This document shows, one piece after another, positions 10,001 to 22,720 of a stretch of 64,000 nt of DNA. Each line of letters begins with the position of its first letter. Positions within the stretch are counted from its first letter, which is position 1. Below the pieces are notes generated by a model. That model had not been told where the DNA came from. It saw only the letters and a list, made by a program, of their open reading frames with translations, and ran no database searches. The translations under genes and the position numbers were made by a program. Source of the stretch: Formicarius rufipectus (Eukaryota > Chordata > Aves > Passeriformes > Formicariidae); contig VXAU01001092.1 in assembly GCA_013399695.1 (NCBI GenBank), positions 411,457 to 475,456 of the forward strand. Direction: 5' to 3'.

Positions 10001-13000
10001 GGAGCCTTTTCAGGGCAGTTGCTGCTGTACAATGCAGGTTTATGTTTGTTATTCTTACAATATGAGAGTCCTGCTTTGGGGACCTGTGGGGAAGGAAATG
10101 GCTTTAACATTTACAGTGATGATTAACTAGTGTGTTATGTCTCTTGATCCGTGCTCCCTAAGAATACATGAAAACATCTTGCTTCTCTTACCTATTCTGG
10201 AAGTCCTCCTCCTGCTCAGCCCTGTCAGCAGCTGGGGGAACAACTGGCAGTGGCCCACCAGGAGTCAAGCAATTCAGTTTTTCATCTTAGTTCGCATTCA
10301 CGTCTGACCAAAGCTGTTATTGTTCACTTTCAGCATGAAGTCAGCTAAACTTCAAAATAATGTTCAAGTTCAGTTCTGGTTCAAGAAAAGTTAAAAAACA
10401 CAGTTCAAACTGATTTTTGGTTCAAAGTAAGTTTAACTCCCCAGTACCACCAGTAGTTCAGTAACTATTTTATCTTCTTAAATGATGATGTCTTGCCTTA
10501 CAATAAGGAAATTCATTCCACTCAAATGTATGCTGAGTAGGCATCCTTAGAAATGTTTAGCTGCCCCAGCAGAGCAGGAAAGTTTCCTAGGAGCCTCCAA
10601 ACTTCCCCTATGCTTGATTTATCTTCCATTCATTAATCCACAATTTCACCACTCATTTCAGCTGAGTTAGAACTGGGCACAGGGCATGCAGAAAACTTTC
10701 TAAAATCAGATGCATTACCAAAGGTCTGATTTTTTTTTTTTCCTTGCCTCCTAGGCTTTGATAATCTTCACCATTCATGACACAGGATCTGTCCAGAATG
10801 TTTGTCTTGAGCAGTAAATTTCTTTTTATAGAAACCCTTATTGGTTGCGAGTCTTGTTCTGCTGGGTTTTACAATCTGATTAATTAGGAAGCATCAAAAC
10901 ATTATTATCTTTACCTGAGAATAATGTAAAATTCAACAGGAGGGCTCTGTCCCATAGTCAAGCAGTTCTAGTTTCATCCTATTTTATAGAATATCAAACC
11001 TGGCAGAATCCAAACGGTGTCTCAAAGCATCATTAACTGTAGATGCAATTATAAAGGAAATTTCTTCTTAACTACTGAACACTTCCACATACATCTGAAA
11101 TTAATCATTAGAAGCAGCATTCATAATGATTCTTAAGAAAAATGGAAATGTCTAGTGGTCAGTGCAGAGGACTAACAAAACATAGCTGCTGGCTGAACTG
11201 ATGGAAACATGTCCCCAAGCTCCTCCAGCATGCATCCTGTGGCTGCATCAATAATACAAGAAAGTTCTTCCATATCCATTAACAAGAGAGGCTAGACAAG
11301 GTGAAAGGCAAGTGGGATTTTCTCACAGAGCTGCGACATTACATACCTGTGAATTTGCTTATATCTGGGATAAATTTTAACAATTATACATGAATTGTGA
11401 TTGCTTCTTTCAAATCAAGTAAGTTTCAGCAGATGAGTCACTGTTTTGTTTGCTTGCAAGTTTCTTTTCTTGGTGGAATAAGAACTATAGGATTACTTCC
11501 ACAATTAAAGATTGTTAGTACTATTAATATTTTCTGATTAGACTATTAGTATTTAAAGATTTCTGTGGCAAATTATGCCAGGGAATTTGAAGCACTGCTT
11601 CTCAGTAGACATCAAAAAATATAGAAAAAACAATTCTAATTCAAGATGCATGACTTACCTGCCTGCACATAATCACATTACACATTGAAAGAATTTGGGA
11701 AAGGATTGTGCAAAAACTGAAATGATTGTTCAACAAACAATGAACCATGAATTTTCCCCTGCACGGTCAGAGTCCAAACATGAGCATACTGTCAAATAAC
11801 AAACAGACATGTCACATAATTAAAACTGTCTAGTACAATAGCAGAGCTTGTCAAGAGTAATTGTCAGTCTGAAAAAAACAGAAGTAATAAATTTCCTACT
11901 CATCACTGAATACAAGTTAACCATTTAGGATATTTGTTAAATACATTTACATTTCAGTTGTTTTTCAAAAAAATTTTAAAGCAAGTTGAAACAATGCCAT
12001 GAAATACAACTGCTCTTGGTTATGCTCTGTAATCAAGGTCACTGGTTTGACTCTGGCTAATTACAAAGTGATCATAATGCATCCAATGAGATCAGGTGGC
12101 TGCCAGACAGTCCTACACAGACTGTTGCAAACACACAGCTATGCTGCAGATCCCAGCTAGTTGGAGTAAAAGCATAAAATATTTCTCTGGACTCCTTCAG
12201 TGATGGCTGTCAGCTCTGCTCTGCTGCCGTGGTGATATGATTAGTAGCCAGCAGACAGCTGGGCCTTTGCATCACAGAAGCACCATCGCAATTTACACTT
12301 CTGCTGGTTGCATCAGCTCAGAGCAACGAGAAATGAGGCTGAGCAGATCCCAAAGCATGCTGGACCAAAACCAGAATTCTCTGTGGAGCAGTATAACAGT
12401 AAAATAATAGATTTATTACCCGAGTGAAAGAGCAGACCTCGCTGCACACACCTGTGTTTCAGCCAGAACTCCTTCCTCCAGCTGAGTCTATGCAATCAAG
12501 GAAACCACTAACTCCTGCAGGTCCTTAGCTCAGATCCAGTTTAGGCTGACTCTGACTGAAATGTATCATTCCTGAAAGCTGGACAGTGGGCTCGCATCTC
12601 CCAAAAACACTCTTCTTTACTCATGTGGGACTTGTGGGCATGGAGCACTTCCTTCTAGAGAGACAATGAAGTGCCTTCAGTTTCAGAGTCTGTTTTCAGT
12701 TTCCCCACATTTCTTCTACCTCATCCTTCTTTGTCTTTCTGCAGAGCCTACTATTGCAATACTCACTATCTGAAAGGGTTGGAAAAGCGCAACCTCTTTC
12801 TTTTCTTCATTTTAAACAAACACTGAAAAAGTCTATGTTGTTATCACACCTTAGGCAGCCTCACGTGGCTCTGCAATGTACGGAAACATGTGGGAGTTTC
12901 ATGTTGGAAAGGGAAGTGGCTCCAGCAAGACTCTGCTAGGAAAGCTGCTGGTATTCCTCATCTTGGTCACCTAATGGGTGAGCAGACACACTGTCCTTCA

Positions 13001-14002
13001 GTTCTCCCCTTCTCTCCTTGAGATAAGCCCTTAGCATCTGAAGAATTAACTTGGGTGGGAGGAGAGGGACAAAATGAGGAAGAGAAGGGAAGGAAATGGT
13101 TTTGTTATTTGAACACTCATATTTGTTTCATCCCTGTCTTGGGTAGGGAAGAGTGAGTCAAAAAGAAGTAGGAGAGAACATCAGCAGATGAACAGCTCCA
13201 GGCAAAAGAGAGTACCTGGCAGGGTTGCTCCATATAGCAGCATACATTTAAAAATAATTTCTAAAACTCACTGGTTTGGATAGTGGTATCTCTCCCCAGA
13301 GCAACCAATAATGGAAAAAAAAAAAAGACAACAATAATTTTCCATTCCAATGACTAGTGCTATAATTAGATAATAAAATTAGAAATGTAGTCCACTTTAA
13401 GGTGAAACAGGAAAGTCATGCATGCTACCTGACAGCTACAGGAAAAAAAAAAATTAAATCCCTGTTATTTCATTTACAGGGACTATTTCCGTGATCAGAC
13501 AGATATTTCTTTAGTAGTGAAAATTCAGCAACTCCAAATCATTACTGCTGAACTAAGGAGAGAGCTTCAAGCTGAGCTCTCACAAACCATGTGATACCGA
13601 GGGCCAGAGACACTGCTCAAATTGCTGATGGCCTGAACAAAAGGCATGGACTGTAAACTCTCCTCTAAGCTGAGGAGTCAAAGCTGGCAAAGCAAAAGCA
13701 CATTAGCCAGTGTGAGAAAACCTGTAATGCTGCTGCTTGTAACACATCTGTTTCATGGCACATGAGGACACGTTTTTCTTAGAAAAACATTGCCCTCATT
13801 CTTAAGAGGAAGAACGGCACTGGAAAAGGAATACAAAATTTAAAAAGCACATGACTGCCGTGCACAAGATGGATTCCTAATTAATACTTTTGTTAAAAGA
13901 AAAACTCAATTCTAACTCTGCATTCTGATTTGATTCAGCATCTCCTTATAGACTAAAAAAAATTAAAAAAAAAATCTAAATATAATGTTATATAATGTTG
14001 TG
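7035..14002. other. Upstream/intergenic DNA; no gene or recognised repeat
   Basis: About 7 kb of AT-rich sequence upstream of the minus-strand promoter. The only stretch that stands out is a 132-codon minus-strand ORF at 7271-7669 whose right part is low complexity; it matches no family I know. Short homopolymer tracts occur, for example T at about 10729-10741, A at about 13316-13326 and A at about 13442-13453. I see no tRNA, CR1 or LTR here. Confidence 0.5.
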
Positions 14003-14240
14003 CCGGGGGAAGTTAAATTGGATATTATGACACATTTCTTCACTTGGAAGGGTTGTCAAGCACTGAAACAGGCTGCCCAGGGAAGTGATTGAGTCACCAT
14101 CCCTGGAGGTATTTGAATATGTATATGTGGCACTTAAGGACATGAGTAATGATGGACTTGGCAGTGCTGGGTTAGTGGTTGGACTAGATGATTTTAAAGG
14201 TCTCTTCCAACCTAAATGATGCTTTGATTCTGTGATTCTG
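14003..14240 (+). mobile_element. CR1 LINE, 3' end fragment
   Basis: The sequence matches the remembered avian CR1 3' end. It contains CTTCACTTGGAAGGGTTGTC, then CAGGCTGCCCAGGGAAGTG, CCATCCCTGGAGGTATTTG and GGTTGGACTAGATGATTTTA, and ends in ATTCTGTGATTCTG octamer-like repeats. Orientation is plus. Only the extreme 3' end survives, the usual result of 5'-truncated CR1 insertion. It carries no coding capacity. Confidence 0.9.
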
Positions 14241-14366
14241 CCCATTCTTATGGTCTAGGGTATCAGCTGAGATTTAAATGTGCAATCAATGCAGGCATGT
14301 GAACATGGAAAATATTTTGGATCCCACATAGGCATTCCCAAACTGGTTTCACTGACTAGCTAACTA

Positions 14367-14384
14367 AATAATAATAATAATAAT
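14367..14384. repeat. (AAT)n microsatellite, short
   Basis: Six consecutive AAT-type triplets lie in AT-rich sequence. No other feature is associated. Confidence 0.7.
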
Positions 14385-14930
14385 GCCAACATAATTTTAG
14401 ATGCAACCCTATTTTTAGTGTTTCTCAATGGTAGCTGAGGTTCCTTTCATTGCTTCTGAATCTTTTGGATCATTATCCAGAGATGTAAAATTTTCCATTT
14501 GAATTATAGAGAGAGTATAAACAGTTTTGGAATTCTTTCTGGGAATAAACTCTTTCAGCTAAGTATTGAGAACTGGTAGTTCTTACTATGTTGTCCCATT
14601 AACTCTGTACTTTTCCATTTATATTCCTGTGCTTAAAATTGCTAAAATCTATTTGAAAATAAGAAAATAGTAACTAACTAACACATTGCCAGAAGTGGCA
14701 ATGCATGTTTTAATATGGAAAGTGGATGCAATTTGTGAGTAAGGTCCATTATTATCCACAGTAGGGTCAAGTGCATCTTGAGAGAAGCACAAGGGACTCC
14801 ACAGTGTGGGATTCAAATGCTATTATGCAGCTCTCTGACAGTGAGGGGTTTGGAGTTTTTTTCATCTGAATAGAGGTATAATGGGATTCAGAAAACACAT
14901 GTATGACAGATCCATGAGACATCCACCTGC

Positions 14931-14960
14931 AAGTGACAAAAAGTCACAAAAAGTGACAAA
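14931..14960. repeat. Three-copy 10-bp tandem repeat (AAGTGACAAA)
   Basis: AAGTGACAAA, AAGTCACAAA and AAGTGACAAA follow one another with a single substitution in the middle copy. It is a small local duplication with no evident function. Confidence 0.75.
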
Positions 14961-15584
14961 GCAACTATGAGTTGTTGCATCTGCCCTAGTCCTTCAAGGC
15001 TTGGGTGGATGGTTCCCAGCCCCAAAACACACACGCAGTATCAGCAGCAAGGTCAAAGGATCTACACCACCACACTTTCCCAAGTGACTGTGCTGCTGTA
15101 CAAACCTCAGCTCTCATGGTGACTTGTTTGATTATTGAAGTAGGCATATGTAAAGACCAGATATGTGATAAGATTTATGTACATGGATATACCACTCAAC
15201 TTGGGAACACAGTCTTCCCATAAAGTTAAGAGAGAGCTGCAGGGACCTCCAGAGGGCAATGAAGAGCTCCTGTTATAAGAATGCTAGATTTTTCTCTGAA
15301 GATACTCATCTCTCCCTCCACTGACTCCTTAGCAAGACTAGAGGGTGGACAGTGACTATCTTTGAGTTATATGCCCATTACAAGCCCTTATGGGCAGTAG
15401 GGCAGCAGGATTCCAGGACTCCACAGCTTCTCTGCACAGTACCATCCTTTGCCATAAAGTCACAAGCCTAGAGGCCTAGATACCTGACATTAGGCTGAGA
15501 GAAAAAGCCTTTTGCATCCTTGCCTCTCGTTGGTCAACTCAACTCAGCTGGAAAGATAAATACAGTACATCTACCATCAAGGAT

Positions 15585-16077
15585 GCAGGCGGAGAGTTGT
15601 GGTCAATGGCTGCGTGTCCAGGTCGAGGGTGGTGACAAAAGGTGTCCCTCAGGGCTCTGTCTTCAGACTGTTGCTCTTCAGTGTCTTCATCAATGACATA
15701 CAGTGGGACAGAGTGCACCCTCCACACTGCATCCTTCCAGTACCTTAAGGGGGCTTGAAAAAGGAGGAAGAGTGGCTTTTTATACAGGCAGATAATGACA
15801 GGACAACAGGCAATGATTTTAAACTAAAAGAGAGCAAGTTTAGACCAGATGTTAGAGATAAATTCTTTAGTCAGTAGATGGTGAAACACTGGAACAGGTT
15901 GCCCAGAAAAAGTTGTGGATGCCCTGTCCCTGGAAGTGTTCAAGGCCAGACTGCATGGGGCTTTGAGCAATCTGATATACTGAGTGGCATTCCTGTCCAT
16001 AGTAGGGGATTTGGAACAAAGTATCTTTAAGGTCCCTTCCAACTCAAACCATTCTAGGATTATATGATTCTATGATA
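15585..16077 (+). mobile_element. CR1 LINE, internally deleted, with a reverse-transcriptase remnant
   Basis: The left part (15585-15724) is from the CR1 ORF2 region: at 15641-15700 it translates as GVPQGSVFRLLLFSVFINDI, corresponding to the conserved reverse-transcriptase block around VPQGS and FINDL. It then jumps at about 15725-15735 to the CR1 3' region, with AGATGGTGAAACACTGGAAC, GTTGCCCAGAAAAAG and GGTCCCTTCCAACTCAAACC, and ends in TATATGATTCTATGAT. The intervening ORF2 C-terminus is missing, so this is an internally deleted, non-functional copy in plus orientation. Confidence 0.88.
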
Positions 16078-17671
16078 GAAATGTAACAGTGGAGGGCAAC
16101 AGTCTTTGAGCAGCCCAGAGCTACATACACAGTTTCTTCTGGACATTAGGGGAATATTTGACATAACATTATCCAAGTATGTGTTTTGTTTGGGAAACCA
16201 ATATGATGACTACTTTTTTTTTTTTTTTTTTGCAAAATTCTGCATGGACTTTCTGAAAATTGAAAATGACCAACAATATCATGTAACTTGCATTCACTTC
16301 TTCTTCGTGTTCAGAAAAATCCTGAATTATTATGAAGAGCACAGTGGTATTTTAAACATAGGTGTAATATTCTTTCATTTTCCTAAAAGTTTCTTGCAGA
16401 AAAGAGGCAAAAGCAACTTTAAAAAAAAAAATCCACATATTGTAAAACAGGGACAAGAAAGACAAAACAGGAAAGCCGGGGGAGAAAAAATGTGGTTTTT
16501 ACGCACCTTTAAAAATTAGATTTTCCTGTTGTCATTGTGTGGTATGTTTTTAATTTGATATGGAGGAACACAGTCAAGCATAATGCTAAACCTTCTACTT
16601 GATCATCTTATTCAAGGTGATAAAAACACAATGTCTTTTGTAGTTAAGAGACATGAAAGAGTAACCCAGACTAAATACTGTCACTAGCCTACTTGGACAC
16701 CATAGTGCAAGTAACCAAGTATGTTTTCTAAGACCTATAGACAGGATATAAGATTCGGCCTGAACTTGGCAGTGGTGCCTCTTGAACTACAGTGAAATAT
16801 CTGGCTCAACCACTGTGAGCACAGTGAGAATGAGGGGCTTCAAATATCATGCAAAGTGGAGGCAGAGCTGAAATTTTTCCTTCTAGGAACAGTGCAGGAA
16901 AGTCTACTTCTTGCCCTTCCCTTAATTCCTCCTGTCCCTTGTCTTTACACATATATATAGGAAGGGTAAAGTCTTTTCCCTTCTTCCAGTTTTTTCTATT
17001 TGCAAAATACCCACAAATAGCTTTGCAGAGGTTGTGTTCCAGGCAGTTCTCCCCTCACTATTTGCCAAACCCATATCAAAGTGACTTCTGCTTATTTGTG
17101 AACACAGAAGAGAACTTAAACCCATGGAGGAGGATAAGAACTCTTTGGCTGGGATCAAGTTTTTTATTAAACGGATGATGCATGTCTCTTTGCAGATGAA
17201 AACACACTAGATAAAAGGAATGAACTTCGGTTTCTATTTAGAGAAATGTTTTCCCTTATTCTCTCCCATCTTGTCTTTGTTTTAAAGCCTTCTCCTTGCA
17301 AGAAAAGCTTTTACACAGACAGTAATCAAATGGTTCATTTAAAAACCTGCAGTGGCACACAAAGCTGTGAAATTATTCAAAACTATTCATTCGTTTTAAT
17401 AAAAAAATAGCTGTTACCAATTTAAAACTTGTGGCTTGTATAGTTACTAAACCACTATTATGGAGGAAGCATCAGTTGCCTTACTTAAAAATGCACTTGT
17501 AAAGCAGTCTAAAAATAGGAAGTGAATTCCCCATGAACCATGATTGGTTTGTACTTTTGCCTGCATACAGGCTGAAGTATTTAGTAAAACACATGCCTCT
17601 AAATTAATGCAGAGTTTTCAGGTGCCAGTGCTTACTGTTATTGAAGTGTAAGAAAGGCATGAGCAGCTCAC
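16078..17671. other. Intergenic spacer, no recognised feature
   Basis: AT-rich sequence with a poly(T) near 16.2 kb and an A-rich stretch near 16.42 kb. The 137-codon plus-strand ORF at 16106-16519 owes much of its length to the poly(T) (a phenylalanine run) and is not supported. Confidence 0.5.
16214..16231. repeat. Poly(T), 18 bp
   Basis: An uninterrupted T tract. It could be the tail of a minus-strand retrocopy, but the right flank shows no recognisable gene or SINE. Confidence 0.8.
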
Positions 17672-17948
17672 TCGAGAGACGTTTGTCTTTCCAAGTCACC
17701 ATTACGCATGACAGAGCCCAGCTTTCCTGGGGATGTCTGCACACCTGCCTGCCCATGGGAAGTGGGGATTTAGTTCCTTGTTTTGCTTTGTCTGTGTGCA
17801 CAGCTTTTGCTTTACCTGTTAAATTGTCTTCATCCCAGCCCATGAGTTTTCTCACTTTCACCACTCCTGTGATTCTCTCAGCCATTCCACTGAGGGAGAG
17901 TGAGTGGCTAGATTGTACTTCATTGCCAGCTGGGATTAAACCATGACA
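17672..17948 (+). mobile_element. Endogenous retrovirus LTR, 5'-truncated
   Basis: This matches the 3' half of the more complete LTR at 27818-28397. Shared blocks in the same order are GTTTGTCTTTCC, CACCATTACGCATGA, CTTTCCTGGGGATG, CACCTGCCTGCCCATGG, GCTTTACCTG, CCCATGAGTTTTCTCACTTT and the terminal GGGATTAAACCATGACA. It ends in CA as an LTR should. The U3 half and the 5' terminus are missing, and no internal retroviral sequence adjoins it. Plus orientation. Confidence 0.78.
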
Positions 17949-20789
17949 CATAGTTGACAGTCACACTGTACAGGTCTTGCTCAGACTAGGGCTGCTGAAT
18001 CCAGTGTTACAGGAAGAGTTACATTTATTCTTGCAGCGCTTGTATTCAGAGACCATCCAGTCAAGATCACAAGACAGAAATGGTTTAGCCTTGACATCAT
18101 TGGCAATTCTAAAATTGAAAAGGGTTTGTTGTTTTTCTCCCTCCCTTAGAGAATTATTCCCAATATTTTCAAGGAACTGTCATTTCCTGTATAATAATGT
18201 TTATGGTGGCAGGCTCTCAGTCTTTCTGGTAGTTGTTTTTTTCATAGGGTTATTAATTATTATAGCTGTTCTTTGTTCTCTGGGGTTTTTTCTGACTTTC
18301 AGCAGGTCTGCCCTGTGCCTTTCAAAACTACAGTCGAGTGGCTCAGAGTCATTTCAATCTATTTAAATGAATGCTTAAAATGCCATCCAACTTCAGTGCC
18401 CACTTTAAGGAGATTGCAAGATGAACCTCAAAGGAAGAGAGTGTTCATATGCCCCCTTCCCATGCCTGCATTTTCCCTTCAAAAGCACTGGGGCAGCTCC
18501 ATGAAACAGGAATGTCTGAATCAACACAGTCTGTGAAATCATGCTAGCTGCCTTTCAGTTTGATGCTTCTTCCTAGAAATCCCAAAAGCCGCCCCACATC
18601 CTAATCACCATAAAGTCCATATAGAAGGGTGCGTAGTGTCCAACCACACACTTTCACGAAAACAAAACAAACAAAAAACACAAACAAAACAACATAAGGA
18701 AGATTCTGAGGACATTGATATGACATAATAGATTCCCATTGCCAGGTGGTTTAGTTCCACCTCTAGTCCATGTCTTCTGCACGAAGCTGCTGCCCACTTG
18801 TAAGCATAAGGCAGTCACACAATATCAGAATTTAGCTCTGAATGTAAACTTTCTTGAAGGAACTTTTATCAGCATGCCTAAAAATCATGCCCAAATGTAC
18901 GTGCATGGAAGCACAAAAACAAGTCATAAATGTCTTTCTGACAATAAGGACCTACCTTAGCATTTCCAAATCTTCTAGGCTGAAAAGCAAAATCATTTGA
19001 TCCATTCAAGCTCCTTGTAAGTAATGCACTTTTCCAATGGCTGCAGAAAACTGTAAGAATTGCTTGTAGTGGCAAAACATGCGCAATTTGGTAATGCGGT
19101 TTGTGGTTACCAAAAGGAAACCGCATGAAAACAGTGACTTCGGGGAACAGGTTATGGCTCAAAGACATGAAAAAAGGGGAATGAAAGACTCGAGTTCTGT
19201 GTTTACCCCAGGAGACAAAGCATTTACCAAAATCGTGCTGTGACTAGTGACCTGCTGGGGCAGAGACACCAAGTGCTTTGGGTCATGAAAGGTGCTGACA
19301 GCATCTCCCCAGAATGTGGAGTTAGAAGGAATATAGGCATAATATTCTGCTAAGTTTTTACTAGGAAACAGGGAGACAGCAGGCAGTGTTGTCCCACTTC
19401 CCCTCTGCTCTCTCTCACAGACACTTCCTTTGTCTGTACCAGCTGGGTTATTAGCAGAATATTGTTTTTCATTCCACTTCTCCTCCCTTTGGGCTTTCTA
19501 TGCTTCTTGTCACAGAGAAGAAGGTAAATAAACCTTTTTAATTATATAGTCTGTCGGAATTTTTCCACACTCACCCAATTTATTATTATTTTTTTTTACT
19601 TCAAATTTGCTTTTAGCCCCCTTCCCTCACACTTTACATTTTTCATTTTGTATCTAAATATACCAGTAGTTTCCCTGCAGGAGCCTAAAAAACTATTCTT
19701 GCAAAATACATTTTATGATAATGTCAATTTTTCCCTTTGTGTAGAAAAACTAATCCTTCTCTAGACATAAGAAATGGTCCAGAAGAAGATGATGCTTACC
19801 ATTACCTTCCAGTTGTGCAAAATATTACAGTTTTCACATCAGAGAATCAAATTACTGGGTTCCTTGTTGGGTGACTTTCACAGAAATAGAAAGATATGTT
19901 TCTTACTTTTCAAATGGGCTTAAAATGTAACTGAGTTTAAAGAGTTGGTACTCCACATACCAAACTTTGACTACAGAGGGAAAATACAATTTGGTATATT
20001 AGCTTCCAGACTAGCATTACATTAGCTGTTTGAGCTAAGCTGAATTGATATTGAAATGTGCATTGCTATGTGACTCTAGGAAAACAGCTGTTCTAGCCTT
20101 GGGACATTTTAAACAGCTTCCTTATTTGTAAGCACAGTGGCTCTGATACAAGGAAGATCAGATAGCAATTATTCTCAAAATATATGTGTATGCATATTTT
20201 CATTCATCCTACCACTCCCCCTGTGCTTACCATTTCCTGAAACTACCTTTTACCTTGGACCTATTCTGCCAGAGACTCATCCCCAGTAGTTCCACCCTTA
20301 CCCGTGTAAAATACCCATGTGGGACTGTGCCTTCCGTGTTCAGGCATGTACAAAGAAAACTCTGGGCTACTACACTTGGGAATTCAGTTTCCTAAATGCT
20401 TTCCCATGAAAACAAAGCAAATAGGGGATAGCAACAGATTTACTGTCATCAACTCACATAGACAACTTGGACATTGAGAGAATAACCTTTCATATACTAG
20501 CAAAGTGTTGGAGAATGAGAAATGTAACATGTTTTCCAGCAGTGTGAAAGAACAGATTTTTTTCCTTTAAAGAAGAATATGTAACCATCTAGTAAAACCC
20601 TGAGAATATATGTGTTCTATTGAAATATGTATTTGTCCTGCATGCATACAGCTATATAGCAATAGTCTGAGCAAGTGATGACCTCTCCAGACATTTTTAA
20701 GTTCACTTAATGAAATGAGAGTTTACTGCTGCCAGCAGTGAGTAGGCCAACTATACTACAACTGCATTTAGATTTAGACTATTTCATGG

Positions 20790-20830
20790 TCTCTCCCTCC
20801 CTCGGTCCCTCCTTCCTTCCCTTTCTCCAG
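20790..20830. repeat. CT-rich (polypyrimidine) tract
   Basis: The plus strand is almost entirely C and T (CTCCCTCCCTCGGTCCCTCC and onward), imperfect and CCCT/CCTT-like. It is simple sequence that can form unusual structure. Confidence 0.65.
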
Positions 20831-22635
20831 GAGCGGTAGTTTACGTACAGAGCCAAGGTTACATCCCTGCTTCAGAAGCTCACTTTCAAAGTTCAGCTCT
20901 TAGTCAGATCCTGCTCCTACCTTCCTGCCAGTGCTCGTTGCTGTACTGAACAAAATACTGCTTTTGACTAATAGTAGGGGGCAATGGAGGCTGAAAATAC
21001 CAGCGTCCACATGCTCCACTTGCCCGGTGTGTCTATCCTTGTGCATTGCTCCCAAAAACCACAGAGAGGCAGGGCAGAAGCAGTTCTACAGACTGCAATG
21101 CTTTTTCATAATGACTTGTGAGTCTTCTTTGGTGCCCCCACCCAGAGATGCCTGGAAGAGTTGCCTCACCATGATTTTGAATCCTGTTTTAGCCTGTTGT
21201 TATGGGCAAGTGGTCCCTATGTGACCTCTGCTCCAACCTGGAGTAGACAGGTTGACAATCCCTCTTTAGTGGATGTGTGATGCTCTGTTCTGTCTCAGCC
21301 TCAGCCCAGTCACTTTTTCCAAAGCCTCTGTAGAAAGGCACTAAGAGACAGATGACCACAGTCTGTTTCCTCTGGTGTTCAAAAGCCTACATGTGGATAC
21401 GGGAAAAGATTGGTGAGATCGGAGACACTTTATTCAAGCCAAAATGAACCAGTTAGAGATTTGATAAGATGTGCAGAAGAAATGTTCACTTGGCTTCCTT
21501 GACCTGCTGCAGAGTCCTTCATTGCATTGCTGCCAGTGTTGCCATCCCTAGCCATGATGTCTGTGTTTCCGTAAGGTTGGTGGAGTGGCTGGAGGGGTCC
21601 AGGCAGAAGTGATGAGGAGCCTGAGCACTCACTTCATCCTTTACTAGAAGCACTGATAACAGCAGCTATGGGCTTGCCTGCAAGGGAGCTTTCTAGCATA
21701 GACAACAGCAGAGCAGAAAGCAGCATACCTGCAGCATACCTGTGATAACAAGAAGCGAGGCCATAGTTAACAATAAAACAGGACCAATTCCCAAGTATTT
21801 CCTCAAATATCACAATCGTCCTAGTTCAGACACAAGCCTGAAACCACTGACAGAGCGGCACAGAACAAACCTCTTTGAGATGAAAACCGCACCCTTCTTC
21901 TGTAAGCCTCCGTGACACTCCAAGGGCCCAGGTATCTGTCATTAACACCATGAGCAGGCAGCACTGTGTCATGAGACACATTATTAACTGGCTTATTGTT
22001 GTGCTTATTGGAGCAGACTGTAGAGAATTCACTGAATTTTTGGCTTCAAACCCAGACTTTTGGTGGAGGAGGAGAATGGCGGTGAATAAAAATATCTTGG
22101 AAATGAACTGGCTCAATAAGAACATTGTAGGAGGCAGGGAGTAGCTTGAATTCAATGCTTGATTCCCCTCTCTCCCCTGAACACTTTGACTGCACTGTCC
22201 TCACTGCCTGGTCAGGAATGAAATGCTTTTGCTGTCAGATAGTCTGAGGGCCATCCAACTTGTAGTCTGGCATTCCCAGGTTAAGAAGGAGACCTGCTAC
22301 TTGAGTCCATTTTTAGAACAGAGGCACTGCTCCCAGTCAGCCTCATCAGGGTGCTTTTGGATCGTCAATAGGTGAGATGATAAAGGAGACTAACACTTTG
22401 CTGCCCTGACACACATGAATTTCCACAGTGTGCAAAAGATCTCACTTTGAGGAATATTGAAAATTAATACATAATGACCTCTTGCCTGAAAGCAGATTTT
22501 AAAAGTGAATCAGGCACATTGGGACTCAGCTGTCACACTTTGCTAATAGGTAAAAAACATATGTACACAAACCAACTTTGAGACTGACACTCTCCTTTTT
22601 TTTTAATCAAAAATAACAGGTAAATTTTTAGAACC

Positions 22636-22720
22636 AAACCAACAAACAAACAAAAAAACAAACAAACAAAAAACAAACAAACAAAAAAAAAAGAAAAAAA
22701 GGAAAAGAGAAGAAAAGGAA
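22636..22720. repeat. (CAAA)n / A-rich simple repeat grading into GA-rich sequence
   Basis: Repeated AAAC units with occasional longer A runs are followed by AAAAAAGG and GAAAAG words. This is an impure tetranucleotide tract. Confidence 0.8.

Larger units (their letters stand above)
14241..15584. other. Intergenic spacer between two CR1 copies
   Basis: Apart from the short tandem repeats listed separately, no gene, RNA or mobile element is recognised. ORFs here are short and unconvincing. Confidence 0.5.

Noticed and set aside
16106..16519. 137-codon plus-strand ORF
   Set aside because: It runs through an 18-base poly(T) and A-rich tracts; no domain or splice context.
21150..21440. Minus-strand AATAAAG near 21436 with transcript-like sequence upstream, considered as an LTR or processed pseudogene
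   Set aside because: No TG...CA termini, no TATA at the right distance, no poly(A) tail and no recognisable protein.
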